DNA from: Plectrocnemia conspersa
Taxonomy: Eukaryota; Arthropoda; Insecta; Trichoptera; Polycentropodidae
Assembly: GCA_009617715.1 (NCBI GenBank)
Contig: VTFK01000046.1
Span: forward strand, 992,001-1,056,000
Direction: 5' to 3'
DNA: 64,000 bases
Position 1 is the stretch's first letter; every line of letters begins with the position of its first letter. Under the pieces are notes generated by a model that was given only the letters and a program-made list of their open reading frames with translations, ran no database searches and was not told the origin of the DNA. The position numbers and the translations under genes are program-made. This document shows positions 1 to 10,296 of the stretch, one piece after another.

Positions 1-149
1 CTTGAAACTCGTGTTAAAATCTGTTATCAAAAATAATCATTAATCAATAAGGATAAAGCAGACAATAGTGGGAACACACAAAGGTCCTCGTTACGGTTAT
101 AACTAAACGGTTTCCATAAATAACACGCAAGGATTCTCCGGTGCATTGA

Positions 150-640
150 ATAAATATTTCTTTGTTACAATCCAATATATTTCTTTGTTACAATACACAA
201 TCCAATCTCGGAGATGTCCATCATGAAAATGTCACTTTCTAAAGGCGTGTATATATTTCGTTGTTCTAAAAAATGAACGCAACGATTGACTGGATGATCG
301 CTACACAATTGTGATTGGTCAGCAAGCTTTGCAGCCTTGAATATTTAAGCCTGGTCTCCAAGAAGAAGACGGTAGACTCCGGCAGACTCTTGAAGAGACT
401 AGCAGACGCCCGCCTGCCCGCAGACAACATACGTTCATGGACGCTCATAACCTCCGCAATACTGTCGCTGCCACACCAATCAGAACTCCAAGGCTCTTCC
501 TTGGACATTATCGCTGCGCCAGCTTCTCCACCACCACTCCGAAAATAACGATCTCACCCATCATAGTCTGTTGCAATATGTAATAAAATTCTCATTAGTT
601 TCCAACTGCGTCTTACTGGCTGCGGAGTCATTATTAGCTT
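150..640 (+). mobile_element. possible solo LTR or LTR fragment
   Basis: This block is clearly richer in G+C than its surroundings and is laid out like an LTR. It has a TGTTACAATAC start near 186 (with a tandem copy of the same phrase about 25 bases upstream), an inverted CCAAT-like GATTGG near 311, a TATA-like TATTTAAG near 341, a G+C-rich leader, and an AATAAA signal near 583. No coding region follows and no target-site duplication was identified. It could instead be an unrelated promoter-like sequence. The small open frames on both strands look like by-products of base composition. The call is inference from architecture only. Confidence 0.3.
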
Positions 641-939
641 AAAATAGATAGATGAAGTAATAAATACAATAAAAAAAAATTGAGATATCTTTTTTCACAA
701 ATAATAAAATAATACCTTGCTACAAATCAAACTAAACGGTATAGAAAACTTATGGAATAATACAAATATATTTATATGTTATGTAAAGATATTGAAAAAA
801 TTGTTAATTAAACCTTGAAATTTATTAATACATTTAAACACAGAGTAATGAAAAATAATCAATTTATGCTATTACAATAAAATTAAAATGCACTGAGAAT
901 AGCTTAAAGAAGCTGTTATAAAAAATGGAAAGATGCAAC

Positions 940-1575
940 TTAAAAATAACTTAAATAAAATATGGAAAGTAATAAAATGCTCTATTGCTACAAATCAGAA
1001 AAAAGCCATAGAATACTTTGGTTGAAGTGTATAATGAATATGAATATGTAAAAGGCGTCGTATCAATAGATTTAATGTTATATAAGTACAATTTAATCCT
1101 TAAATTAAAAAATATATTTTTTTTTATATATATATTTTAACAATCTATGTATTGACATTGAATCATTAAATATTTGTAAATAGCGTCTCTTAAATAATTA
1201 TAAAAAATATCTATAGATATTTTTAAAAACCCTAGTCATAAATTGTATCAAGAAATAATTATTTGTAAATTAAATTAATGAAAAATGTTCTATTATATTA
1301 CGTTTAAAGATTACTTTTATTAAAAAAGCCTCCGATTAACATTATTTATATATAGTGAATAAATGTAAATATTAAGGAGTCACTGAACTAGTAAAATAAT
1401 ATGCTATTTAAGAAAAAAAATGTGTATTTAAACGACAATCGGGCTTTCGGAAGAAAATTCTAAGAAGGCCGTAGTGATAAATGTTCGGTTGATGGCTAAG
1501 GCTGTAAACAAAAGCATTAAAGCGGTATTCTTAGGTTTCAAGAGAGCTTTTGATACTGTGGACAGATGTACAAGG
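940..1575 (+). pseudogene. decayed reverse-transcriptase fragment of a non-LTR retrotransposon
   Basis: Two short stretches read as RT of the jockey/CR1-like kind. From 1436 one frame reads QSGFRKK, the conserved 'QSGFR' block before the catalytic core. From 1471, in another frame, it reads NKSIKAVFLGFKRAFDTVDR, matching the AVFLDFKRAFDTVDR block in which the first catalytic Asp (here replaced by Gly) would sit. A weaker upstream stretch near 950-990 reads NLNKIWKVIK, like the linker ahead of the RT. Stops and frameshifts separate the pieces, and no FADD box or 3' end follows. This is a dead relic, older than the element at 6-10.4 kb. Confidence 0.6.
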
Positions 1576-1579
1576 TTTT

Positions 1580-3855
1580 AATACTTAATATAGGTATAAG
1601 TGAATAGAATAATTATTTGTGAAATATCAAGAAAAAGGTAAAAACAAAATATAGAGAGATTAATTTTCAAGTTCAGACATTTATTATTTAGTATATTGTA
1701 TAATATATAATATCTGAACTAATGTAAAAATGTTATACATATAATTAATTGTACTGGTGCTCAAAATATGTTAAGAACAACTCATTCGAAGTGTTTCCCT
1801 AAATTTTGCTTGCCATGTTAATTTTAATTCACTTCCGGTTTGTAGCTTTGAGTCAACAAATGTAATCAAATATTACACGCTCTGGGAAAACACAGTATCT
1901 CTAAATAGTATAAAGTTGCTACTTTATTATTATTTTTTTGAGATATTTTTCAATACGAGAAGTATGTGGCATTCAAACGGTGAATGGTCTGATCAATACG
2001 ACGAAGGGGTCATTAAATCCCAATATAGACCCAGAAATCGTTATCGTATGACCCTCGCCACAAGAGGTAAAAGCATTACTAGATTTGAGTTAAGTGTTTG
2101 TTGATGTATTTATTTATTTATATATTGACATTTTCACCTATCAAATGTTATTAGGTCAAATATGCACTGTAACTTAAAAATGTATTAAAGTACATTTTTA
2201 TTAAAATATGTAAAGGTATCTCTATCTTAAACCTATCTCTTAATTAGTTTCTTGGCATACATAAATATGAAAAAAAGAATAGATGAGGTTTCTTTAAATA
2301 CTCTTGTTATTGTAAATGCATATAAACATTTGTACTAGAAATAAATCAGTTTAAATCAATTAAAAGTATGGCAATTAAGAAGCGCTTTTAAAAAAAAAAA
2401 ATTATAGCAGATTTAAATATAATATAACAATAAACAGAGCTTTATAAATAGCTTTATACTCAAAGAATTACAATTAACTTTTGGTTGTAAGATGCGATCT
2501 TATATTAATTTATTAATAAAAAGTAATATAACCACTGTAAGCAAATGTGGATTATTGTATTATATTCAGATACGGCCTAGATAAGAGATTTTCATTTTCG
2601 TTTTCCCAAACTCCGGGGATTTGTAAGATATATCAATGAATAAATATAAAATTGTATTTTTTTTATTACTTTCACATTTACATTTGCGTGTAATCTAATA
2701 TCAATATGTCATGCTAGCTGTGTTTATACAAGTATTTTGTTCTATTGTTGAATAACTCTTGGCAATGTAAAATTAAAAATTAAAAAATCCAGATTCCACC
2801 ATTGTTGCGGTAGTGAACTTTTGATGTTGTCATTTTAACATCGTTATACCGTAAATCTATGTTAATTTTACAAAAAATTAGACAAATAACTGTTAATTCA
2901 GTAATTTTTCCGATTTTCCCAGACCAAACATTGTTCATAAAAAAAATCCTTAGACAAAAATAGATGTAGATAAAAAACACAAAAATAAAAAAACTTAGAA
3001 ATTTTCTTAAAGAATTAAATATAAAATAAAATTATTATATTATTTTATAAATTTTTCTAATATTTTTATTAGTATTGTATTTTTGTACAAAATTTTTTAA
3101 TCTTAATTTTTTTGACTCGGTGTTATAAATTTTAGCGTTTTTATATGAGATACTAGTCACGAAATTTATCACTTAATAAAAATACCATTGTAAATAGAAA
3201 AACTTACTTTTATACTTTACATACCTAGTAGATTTTTAATACGATCCATTAATGGACACTGTTGTAATCATATTGTAAACAGTACAAATATAAAGCGAGA
3301 TGATTTTAACCCACTAATATCTAAAGTAGGTGATTACGGCAAGACGAAACTTAAAATTTAAGTATAGCCATAAAATGCTTGAACACATCTTGCTTTAGAG
3401 ACATAAATTCAGTTGCTCCTGGTTAAAGTTAAGTATGTAGATATATATTATACATACTAAACTTGCTACTTTAAAATAAATAGTTATTTAACATAATGTT
3501 ACTAAATAAATCACAGTAATAGTTTTACACCAGATAATATTATAAAAATATTTCACGATTTTTACCATAGTCTCAAATATTATTAAAAAACATTAAATAT
3601 GCTAAAGTAAATATTGTCTTAATGTATCCAGATCTTCAGCTAAATGTATTTAAATTACTATTTATACACCTTGAATATTTTAAAAAGTTTTTCTTATTAA
3701 TTGAAATCACCACCAATACTATTTTATTTTTCTTCTTAACTATGATAAGTTTTCTATCTAAGAAATATAATAACTTTATTACAAGAAACAATTCATTCAC
3801 TTTGCATAACATCATTGATGCTATTAATATTCGACAAAATTTTGTGCCAAAACAC
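1580..3855. other. A+T-rich interval without recognisable genes
   Basis: The interval is dominated by A/T runs. Short open frames on both strands encode low-complexity Ile/Asn/Lys/Phe-rich peptides with no recognisable motif. No repeat shared with the rest of the window was noticed. Confidence 0.5.
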
Positions 3856-3860
3856 TGTCA

Positions 3861-4110
3861 TTAATAGACTTTTGTAAGACATGATATATATTTTATTAGA
3901 GTTAATTTTATAGCCATCTCTGCAACGAAAACATCTAATACTTTAAGTACTCGAAGATAATGTTTAACTATTGGTGGCACGGCTTGAATTCTTTCACTCC
4001 ACTTTGTATTTGATAAACTTTGAAGTGATGATGGTACATCTTTTCTCAACACTGTGAGAGAACAAAGAATAGAAGTTTTCTATATGTTCAAAAGATGTTA
4101 TCACATCTTG
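3861..4110 (-). pseudogene. hAT-like transposase relic
   Basis: Read on the minus strand, an ATG-started stretch contains SLQSLSNTKWSERIQAV followed by a helical segment with KHYLRVLKVLDVF. This resembles the 'LSDTRWS.R..AV' block of hAT-superfamily transposases, especially those fused to TTF/MYM-type zinc fingers. The segment just upstream (another frame) reads FYSLFSHSVEK, which fits the aromatic/Ser-His stretch that usually precedes that block. The region is short, ends in stops, and has no dimerisation domain. A further 64-codon minus-strand frame at 4088-4282 is adjacent but not recognised; it may belong to the same relic. Confidence 0.4.
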
Positions 4111-4689
4111 ATTGATTTTGGACCTCAACGTGGCTTTCATTACAGTCAGCAGCAAATGTTACAATCTCTTTATTTTCAAATCTGAATTTTTTTGTTATGG
4201 ATTGACGACCTTTCGATTTTTTAACTTTCTTTACATTGATGTTTTTGAGAGCAAAATTATATTTGTAATTTGAATTAGACACCGAAATTTCATTTTTATT
4301 CTAAGAGAAATCAATAATAAACTATTTTATTATAAATAAAAAAAATACGCGTTTATATTTGCAGGTTGTTATTATATCCATTTGCATAGTATATTTATAT
4401 TTTAAAAATAATTTCATAAATTTAAATTTCATGAAATTGAAATTTATTAAATTAAATTACAAAAATGTTTTCTTATTATTAGGTCGTTTTTTTTGGAAAA
4501 AACTGCAGTAGTTTAAGTAACAACAATAATTAAATAAAATACCTAAAAGAATATTACTATTAATTTTTTGCAATTTTTTTTCCGTTTTCGAAAATCTTTG
4601 GCATACCCTGTTTTGTCGATACATCAATAGTTTTAAATTGTAAATCACTTTCAATTGCTGTTTTATAATACAAGTTATACTATGCATTT

Positions 4690-5560
4690 CTTAAAACTCG
4701 TATCCAGATGATTTTCAGACAGTTGATAATTTCACCCACAATATTTTTGCATTTTTTCAAAATACAAAAGCCTCCTCTAGAGGTTTGGTTGAATAAAAGT
4801 CTTCACTTTTCATTTCGTGTAGTAAAAATGGATTTTGTTTGTGACATGTTTGTATTAATTTGTAATAATCCTCGGAAAATTGATTTTTCGAATAGCTATT
4901 TCAATAACTCTAAAATCGCGACCATTTGGCAAGAATAAATGTTCAGATAATAATAATTTATGGTCAATAATATCTATTTTGTTATCGCGAGACTGAACAA
5001 TTTTCATTCACATTAAGGTCAACTTTATATTTATATTTTGGCCAGTGCACATTAGACTATTAGCAATAATATGTTTTTGTGTTTTAAACAACAATAAGCT
5101 ACTACTTGTAATTCTATGGATGCAGTTGGTTCATCCCAGGTATAGATATGAATTTCATCATCATGTAAATTGTGGAAACCTTGATAAAAACCTACATTTT
5201 ACGTTTATAGTATGTAACAGAAACATTCAGTTTAGTGTTTGGTAGTGCTTTTTGCAAATCAAATGTAAAAGCAAAATAGTTTCTTGAGTTTTTTGAGGCT
5301 AATGCTTTATCTTCTTGTAGGGCTTTTCTAGATAGTAAGGCATCTTTTAAATTTAATTTAAAGCTCATGTTGTTTCATGAGTTTTGTTTTTCTTCAATAT
5401 TGCTTGATGTTTTACTTTGCATATTGAGCGAATCACCCTTTTGTCACGTATCTTTACGTGGATGATGAAAGTGCACTTTAAATTCTTTATTAAAAATATT
5501 CCAATAAATCGTCTCCTTAACATATCTTGTGTTATTTGCTCAACGTCTAAATTGTAGGTT
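4690..5560 (-). pseudogene. relic of a transposon-associated protein family common in insect genomes
   Basis: Several minus-strand pieces in changing frames line up in the order expected of a large uncharacterised insect protein family. Near 5510-5430 it reads FNKEFKVHFHHPRKDT, then a stop where a Cys would be expected, then QKGDSLNM (the FN.F...F..P..DTC..CD block). Near 5290-5200 it reads FAFTFDLQKALPNTKLNVSV and TYYKR. Near 5145-5118 it reads YTWDEPTAS. Near 4970-4880 it reads DHKLLLSEHLFLPNGRDF and VIEIAIRK. Several stops and frameshifts break it. The family is known to me only by this motif pattern and its abundance in insects; a DDE-type transposase origin is plausible but not shown here. 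It lies directly left of repeat X and might be part of the same element. Confidence 0.5.
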
Positions 5561-5589
5561 TTTATTATATTACATTCAAAGCTTAAATC

Positions 5590-5998
5590 AATTTTATAGT
5601 TTTACACTACGCTCGCTCGTTGCCGAGCGTTCGACACAATTTTATTGCTTTTGACGTGAATTGTTTTTGCGCCCTCATATTAACCAAAATTCGATTTAAA
5701 TACACTTTGACCAACACTTCATTATCAGAAGTCCATAGTAATATCGGTAACGATGGCTATCATATTTTAAAATCATAGTGTAGTACCCAAATGCAGACAA
5801 ACTACGGGTAAATATGCGAGATGCGACGTCTGTACTTCTTCTTCCGCTCATTTTCTCCTAAGAGATGAGTTAGCTTAGCTTTTATTTTAGACTTGACCTA
5901 AAAACAGTTAGGTTAGGTTTGGGTTTGAGCAGCAAATAGACGTTTCGCGACTGTCAAATTAAGTTTATATACATTATAGAGCAGCATATTATTTCACC
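5590..5998 (+). repeat. repeat X, left half (split by the jockey insertion)
   Basis: This segment matches 51310-51720 in the same orientation over about 400 bases. Shared blocks include TTTATTGCTTTTGACGTGAA, a phrase with GTCCATAGTA, ATGCAGACAAACT, GAGATGCGA.GTCTGTAC, GAGATGAG.TAGCTTAG, ACTTGACCTAA and CAGCAAAT.GACGTTT. It also starts with the CTCGTTGCCGAGCG hairpin found in the 51.3 kb copy. Its right half resumes at 10459 after the retrotransposon. No coding capacity is visible. It is probably a non-autonomous DNA element. Confidence 0.7.
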
Positions 5999-5999
5999 A
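5986..5999 (+). repeat. target-site duplication, left copy
   Basis: The 14-mer ATATTATTTCACCA here is repeated exactly at 10445-10458 on the far side of the jockey element. Because the last A may belong to the element, the duplication is 13 or 14 bases. Confidence 0.8.
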
Positions 6000-6034
6000 T
6001 TCAGTCTTGCTTTGGCATTCGACCGAGTTAGTCG
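5999..6034 (+). promoter_or_regulatory. internal Inr + DPE promoter of the jockey element
   Basis: The 5' end of the element reads CCATTCAGTCT. Taking the A at 5999 (the element boundary) as +1, AGTTA at 6026-6030 sits at +28 to +32 and fits the DPE consensus RGWYV. Taking the better Inr TCAGTCT with A at 6003 as +1, AGTCG at 6030-6034 also sits at exactly +28 to +32 and fits. TATA-less Inr/DPE promoters lying downstream of the start are the known arrangement for Drosophila jockey, Doc and I elements, and let a full-length transcript carry its own promoter. Confidence 0.6.
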
Positions 6035-6123
6035 CGCGCGCTATCTGTCACTCTGATAACTAGTGTTTGTGATAAAAAGTGGGAATTCCCGCTGACTCAC
6101 CAGCCGCCTTCGCAAGCTACGAC

Positions 6124-6736
6124 ATGTCGACTGGTAAAACATCGTCCGATTCCATTATTATGGACACCGGGCAGGTGAGTGACCATGTATCGATTAATTA
6201 CCTTAAAAGGAAATGGAAGCCTTGCGCCATGAACTCCTTGAGGAACGGCGCCTTAGGATTAGTTTAGAAAAGGAGATGGAAGATCTCCGAAAAAAAAAAT
6301 TAAACTAAAAAAAAACATACTACTAACCAATCGCCAACTAAAGTTAAAATTCCTACTAACCAATCGCCAACTAACGTTAAAACTCCTACTAACCAATTGC
6401 CAACTAACGTTAAAACTCGTACTAACCAATCGCCAATTAACATTAAAAAAATAACTTATCCGATCCTGCGACTACTACATCGCAAATTGCAGCTCCTAAA
6501 GTAGTAGAAAAGCCCCCCAGTTAAAAAAGAGACCACGCCCAAATTCTCCGGAAATGTCTGATGTTTCCGAAATTGTTCGCTCAATCGAGCCCGTGACAAT
6601 TCAACAAACAGTCGAAACTAAAAAGGAATCAATTCCTCCGATTGTTCTTAATAAACCCTCCGACTTTAAAGCGGCTCGTCAGACCCTATTAAACAACGGT
6701 CTTTTATTTACCTCGGTTCAAAACCAAACAATGTAA
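6124..6736 (+). pseudogene. jockey ORF1, N-terminal half (frame-broken)
   Basis: The likely start is ATG 6124 (MSTGKTSSDSIIMDTGQ); an in-frame ATG at 6079 is less likely. After a frame change near 6205 the sequence encodes a charged coiled coil, EMEALRHELLEERRLRISLE and on to about 6290. Then come four 11-residue repeats (6319-6450), a Pro/Thr/Ser-rich stretch with a basic cluster (KKRPRP) and NSPEMSDVSE near 6530-6570. The segment 6554-6736 reads SIPPIVLNKPSDFKAARQ, the start of the conserved jockey ORF1 core. Frame changes are needed near 6205, 6290, 6525, 6535 and 6723, each at an A or C run. ORF1 proteins of this clade bind RNA and form the ribonucleoprotein particle. Confidence 0.8.
6319..6450 (+). 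repeat. four tandem 33-bp units inside ORF1
   Basis: The units lie at 6319-6351, 6352-6384, 6385-6417 and 6418-6450. Each encodes eleven residues of the form PTNQSPTNVKT; the first and last are the most diverged. The 33-bp period keeps the reading frame, so the array adds a Pro/Thr/Asn-rich spacer between the coiled coil and the nucleic-acid-binding core. Confidence 0.92.
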
Positions 6737-6783
6737 AAATAATTGCACCTACTATAGAGCTCTTTAGAAAAATTACAAAAGTC

Positions 6784-7512
6784 TTGGACGAACGTAAATT
6801 CTCATTCTTCTCCTATACATTGCCCGAAGATAAGCCTCTGCGCGTTATAATTCGAGGATTAAATTCCAACTTCACAATAGATGAAATAAAAGAAGAATTA
6901 ATTCGTTTAAATTTCGATGTACTCCATGTTCATCAATTAATAAATAAAACTACCAACCAGCCGATGTTATTGTTTGCCATTTCATTAAAAAAAAGTGAGC
7001 AAAATAAAAATATATATAATTTAACCCATTTGTTACATCAAAAAGTTTCAATCGAAATTCAAAATAAACCAAAAAATACTTTACAGTGCCACCGCTGTCA
7101 AGTCTTTGGACATGCTGCTGTGAATTGTAGGGCAGCACCAGTTTGTGTTAAGTGTGCAGGCCCTCATGTGGCATTAGAATGTCCACACGGTAATAAAACA
7201 GATAACCCACTATGTGGTAATTGCGGTGGTAAACACCCTGCTAGCTATGGCGGATGCATTAAAAATCCTAATAATAAAAAAAGTGAATTCTTTAAAACAA
7301 AAAACAGTAAACAAAATGATAATACAAAAAATCAAAAGACATATTCACAGTCCCTAAACTCTGAAATACCGACCACTCAGTCCGTACCTATTGAACCAGT
7401 AGAAAATACCCCAGCACCACTACAGGATATTAATATAGTTAAAACTATAATTGAAATGCAGCAGCAAATACAAGCGCTTATAACTAAACACTTAATTAAC
7501 ATAAATCAATGA
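6784..7512 (+). CDS. jockey ORF1, C-terminal half: RRM-like/PRE_C2HC and zinc-knuckle protein
   Basis: A 242-codon open frame whose coding sense extends upstream to the frame break near 6723. Residues from FSFFSYTLPEDKPLRVIIRG through IDEIKEELIRLNFDV match the RRM-like/PRE_C2HC region of jockey-type ORF1. Three CCHC-type knuckles follow: CHRCQVFGHAAVNC near residues 99-112, CVKCAGPHVALEC at about 119-131, and CGNCGGKHPASYGGC at about 144-158. After them come a Lys/Asn-rich stretch and a Gln-rich C-terminal helix. The protein binds element RNA for packaging and transport. ORF2 begins about 150 bases downstream. The ATG at 6784 is internal to the original protein, not the true start. Confidence 0.88.
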   Translation: MDERKFSFFSYTLPEDKPLRVIIRGLNSNFTIDEIKEELIRLNFDVLHVHQLINKTTNQPMLLFAISLKKSEQNKNIYNLTHLLHQKVSIEIQNKPKNTLQCHRCQVFGHAAVNCRAAPVCVKCAGPHVALECPHGNKTDNPLCGNCGGKHPASYGGCIKNPNNKKSEFFKTKNSKQNDNTKNQKTYSQSLNSEIPTTQSVPIEPVENTPAPLQDINIVKTIIEMQQQIQALITKHLININQ

Positions 7513-7664
7513 AGTACGACTTATATAACAATAGTATAATAATAATCCTAAGACCGAGAGTAAACTCGCGAACAAAAAATATAGAAATTAACTAAAAAAA
7601 AAAGAAGCCCCTATGACTAATCCTAATGACATTAAAACCCAAATCGTAAAAAATACTAAGAATA

Positions 7665-8522
7665 ATGGCCTGGAACGCAAATGGCCTACGTGATAAGAAA
7701 AGTGAACTCCATCAATTTTATTAGATCAAAATATAGATATTGCTCTTATCTCCGAGACACACTTAAAGAACTCGATAAAAATTAACTTTGCCAATTTTAC
7801 AACTTACCGCACGGATAGATTATTAGGCGCTGGCGGCGGAACAGCAGTATATATTAAAAAAATAATATAAAACATAATGAAACGAAAATAAACGCGTACG
7901 CGCAATTAGAAGTAACGAGTATAGAAATTAAAACCGATGAGCATTCTCCAGTCATAATACATTCCGTTTACACTCCTCCCACACCGAAATATCCCATAGA
8001 AGATATTAAATCACTGTTTAATTATTCACAACCCATATTTGCCGCAGGTGATTTTAACTCAAACATAAAGATTGGAATTGCCGAGCTACCAATCGCAACG
8101 GTAGAACTTTGAATAATTTTGTTAATGACATTTCTCATAGTAACATACACTTAGAAATACCGTCCGTGCCAACTCATTTCTCTACTCGCGGAGGCTCGGA
8201 CATATTAGACATTGCCATCTGCAAAGATCTGCCCGCGTGTGAAATAGAAGTCCATAATAGTCTCGCATCAGACCACAACCCGGTAATATTCACGCTTGAA
8301 ATTAATCTAAGAAATAATAATCCAGCCCCACAATCGCATAAAATACTATGGGACTTCTTCCCCTACTTCGTTGAGAAATCCCTTCCTGGTATCAACATCT
8401 TAAGAACTGAAACTGATATCGACGATGAAATAATCGAATTTAACAAAGTGATTAAATCTTCAATTGAACGGTGCACCGTTAAAACAAAATTAATAAACAT
8501 GACCCCTACCCAAAGAAATTAA
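7665..8522 (+). pseudogene. jockey ORF2, endonuclease domain (frame-broken)
   Basis: ORF2 starts at ATG 7665 with MAWNANGLRDKKSELHQF, the usual start of jockey endonucleases. After a one-base change at about 7714 it continues with IDIALISETHLK (catalytic Glu) and YRTDRLLGAGGGTAVYIKK. Another change at about 7866 leads to HSVYTPPTPKYPIEDIKSLF and GDFN. A third at about 8065 restores KHKDWNCRATNRNG. A 137-codon open frame from 8109 then carries GGSDILDIAI and the terminal SDHNPV motif. A last change near 8505 joins the RT frame. All visible catalytic motifs (ET, GDFN, SDH) are kept. This domain nicks target DNA to prime reverse transcription. Confidence 0.88.
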
Positions 8523-10296
8523 AGAATTAATAAAAAAAAAGAATCATTTAAGACATCTTTGGCAAAATTATCACGAAAAAAATCGGTTAAAAGACAACTT
8601 AACAAATTACAAAAAAGAAATTAGAATCGCTATTGCTGAACATAATAATACTACTTGGGAAACCAAATTAAGAGATCTAAAACCTGAAGATAATTCACTT
8701 TGGAACACTTTCAAAAAAATTCTTCGCCGCGAATCCACTGGCATATGTAAAATTAAAACAATAACGGGTAACTTTGTATATACAGTTGAAGAAAAGTGCG
8801 AAACTATAGCGGACAGTCTTCAAAATCAATGCTCGGTCGATTTAAGTAAACTTAAACGTAAATTTAAAAATAAAACAGAAAAGTGCCTAAAATCCTTTTT
8901 TGAAAAAACAGTGGATACTAATATTGATATAAAAATTACACTACCTGAACTAGAAAACATCATCCGTCTACTTCCTAATCGAAAAGCACCCGGCAATGAT
9001 TCCATACCAAATAAAGCTCTCAAAATCCTCCCCCCAAGTGCCATCAATTATTTTTTAAATATAATTAATTCTTCTCTCGAGTGCCTATACTTCCCGACGG
9101 TGTGGAAGCAAGCAAACGTAATAATCCTTCGCAAACCGGGAACAGACCCTTCATTAGCCTCTAGTTACCGACCTATAAGTTTGCCACCCGCTGCAAGCAA
9201 AATTTACGAAAAAATTATTCAAGCCAAATTATTAGTTCATGTTAAAGAAAATAAAATCTTGCCCGACGAACAGTTCGGCTTTAGAAACGCACACTCTGCT
9301 ACTGATCAACTTCATCGAGTGGTGAAACATATCCAAAGGGGCTTTGACAAGAGAATGTCCACTGGAGTAGTGTTCCTGGACATCGCCAAAGCCTTCGATC
9401 GTGTCTGGCACACAGGCATCATATTCAAACTAATACATTTCAAATTCCCTGCTAATTTAATTAAACTAATCAACTCTTTTTTTTTAAATGGGAGAAATTT
9501 CAACATAAAACTTGAAAATCATTTGTCAAATCCCAGACCTATAACTGCTGGAGTGCCCCAAGGCTCAATACTGGGTCCTTTATTATTCACTATATTTACG
9601 AGCGACTTTCCAACCAAGCACCGCGGTAACGACATAACTGCTCTATTCGCTGATGATACTGCTATTTTGTGTACCTATAAAAATCCTCATCGAGCGGTAA
9701 TTAAACTTCAAAATAAAATAAAAAATATTGAAAAATGGTTCGACAAATGGCTGGTCACTGCAAATCCACTAAAAAGCGTCGCAGTAATGTTCTCTCTTAG
9801 AAGAAAAAAAGCCTTTGCTATAGAAAATTTAGCCAAAATTAAAATGTATAATAAACCGATAGAATGGCATAATAAGGCCAAATACTTAGGTCTTACCTTA
9901 GACTCTAAACTTTCGTGGAAACCACACATAGACACTCTAATTCATCGAGTTAAATACACAAGAGCTAAGCTTTACCCCCTTCTTTGCCGCAAAAGTAAAC
10001 TAAGTATAAAAAATAAACTGCTAATTTATAAAGCAATAATCAGACCCGCAATGTCTTATGCATCCCCTGTGTGGGGATACATTATAAATACTCGCAAATA
10101 CCCTCAAAAATTACAAGCCCAGCAGAATATTTCATTGAGAATCGCAGCAAACGCTCCTTGGTATGTTCGCAATTCGATGTTGCATCAGGATCTAAAAATA
10201 GACACACTTAAAAATCATTTCGAAAGGCTTAATAATAGACACCGCGAACGAATACAAAATCATGCAAATGGCTTAATAGCTGATTTGTTTGATTAA
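8503..10296 (+). CDS. jockey ORF2, reverse-transcriptase half (open frame)
   Basis: The frame is open from 8503 to the stop at 10294-10296, nearly 600 codons; the first in-frame ATG is 8911, but the natural protein continues upstream into the endonuclease. Recognisable RT blocks in order are LPNRKAPGNDSIPNKALK, SYRPISLPPAASKIYEKII, DEQFGFRNAHSATDQL, GVVFLDIAKAFDRVWH (first catalytic Asp), ITAGVPQGSILGPLLFTI, LFADDTAIL (catalytic Asp pair), and KYLGLTLDSKLSWKPHI. The C-terminal region has RPAMSYASPVWG and ends in LIADLFD. No RNase H domain follows, as in jockey. It copies the element RNA at the nicked target. Confidence 0.95.
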   Translation, partial: PLPKEIKELIKKKNHLRHLWQNYHEKNRLKDNLTNYKKEIRIAIAEHNNTTWETKLRDLKPEDNSLWNTFKKILRRESTGICKIKTITGNFVYTVEEKCETIADSLQNQCSVDLSKLKRKFKNKTEKCLKSFFEKTVDTNIDIKITLPELENIIRLLPNRKAPGNDSIPNKALKILPPSAINYFLNIINSSLECLYFPTVWKQANVIILRKPGTDPSLASSYRPISLPPAASKIYEKIIQAKLLVHVKENKILPDEQFGFRNAHSATDQLHRVVKHIQRGFDKRMSTGVVFLDIAKAFDRVWHTGIIFKLIHFKFPANLIKLINSFFLNGRNFNIKLENHLSNPRPITAGVPQGSILGPLLFTIFTSDFPTKHRGNDITALFADDTAILCTYKNPHRAVIKLQNKIKNIEKWFDKWLVTANPLKSVAVMFSLRRKKAFAIENLAKIKMYNKPIEWHNKAKYLGLTLDSKLSWKPHIDTLIHRVKYTRAKLYPLLCRKSKLSIKNKLLIYKAIIRPAMSYASPVWGYIINTRKYPQKLQAQQNISLRIAANAPWYVRNSMLHQDLKIDTLKNHFERLNNRHRERIQNHANGLIADLFD

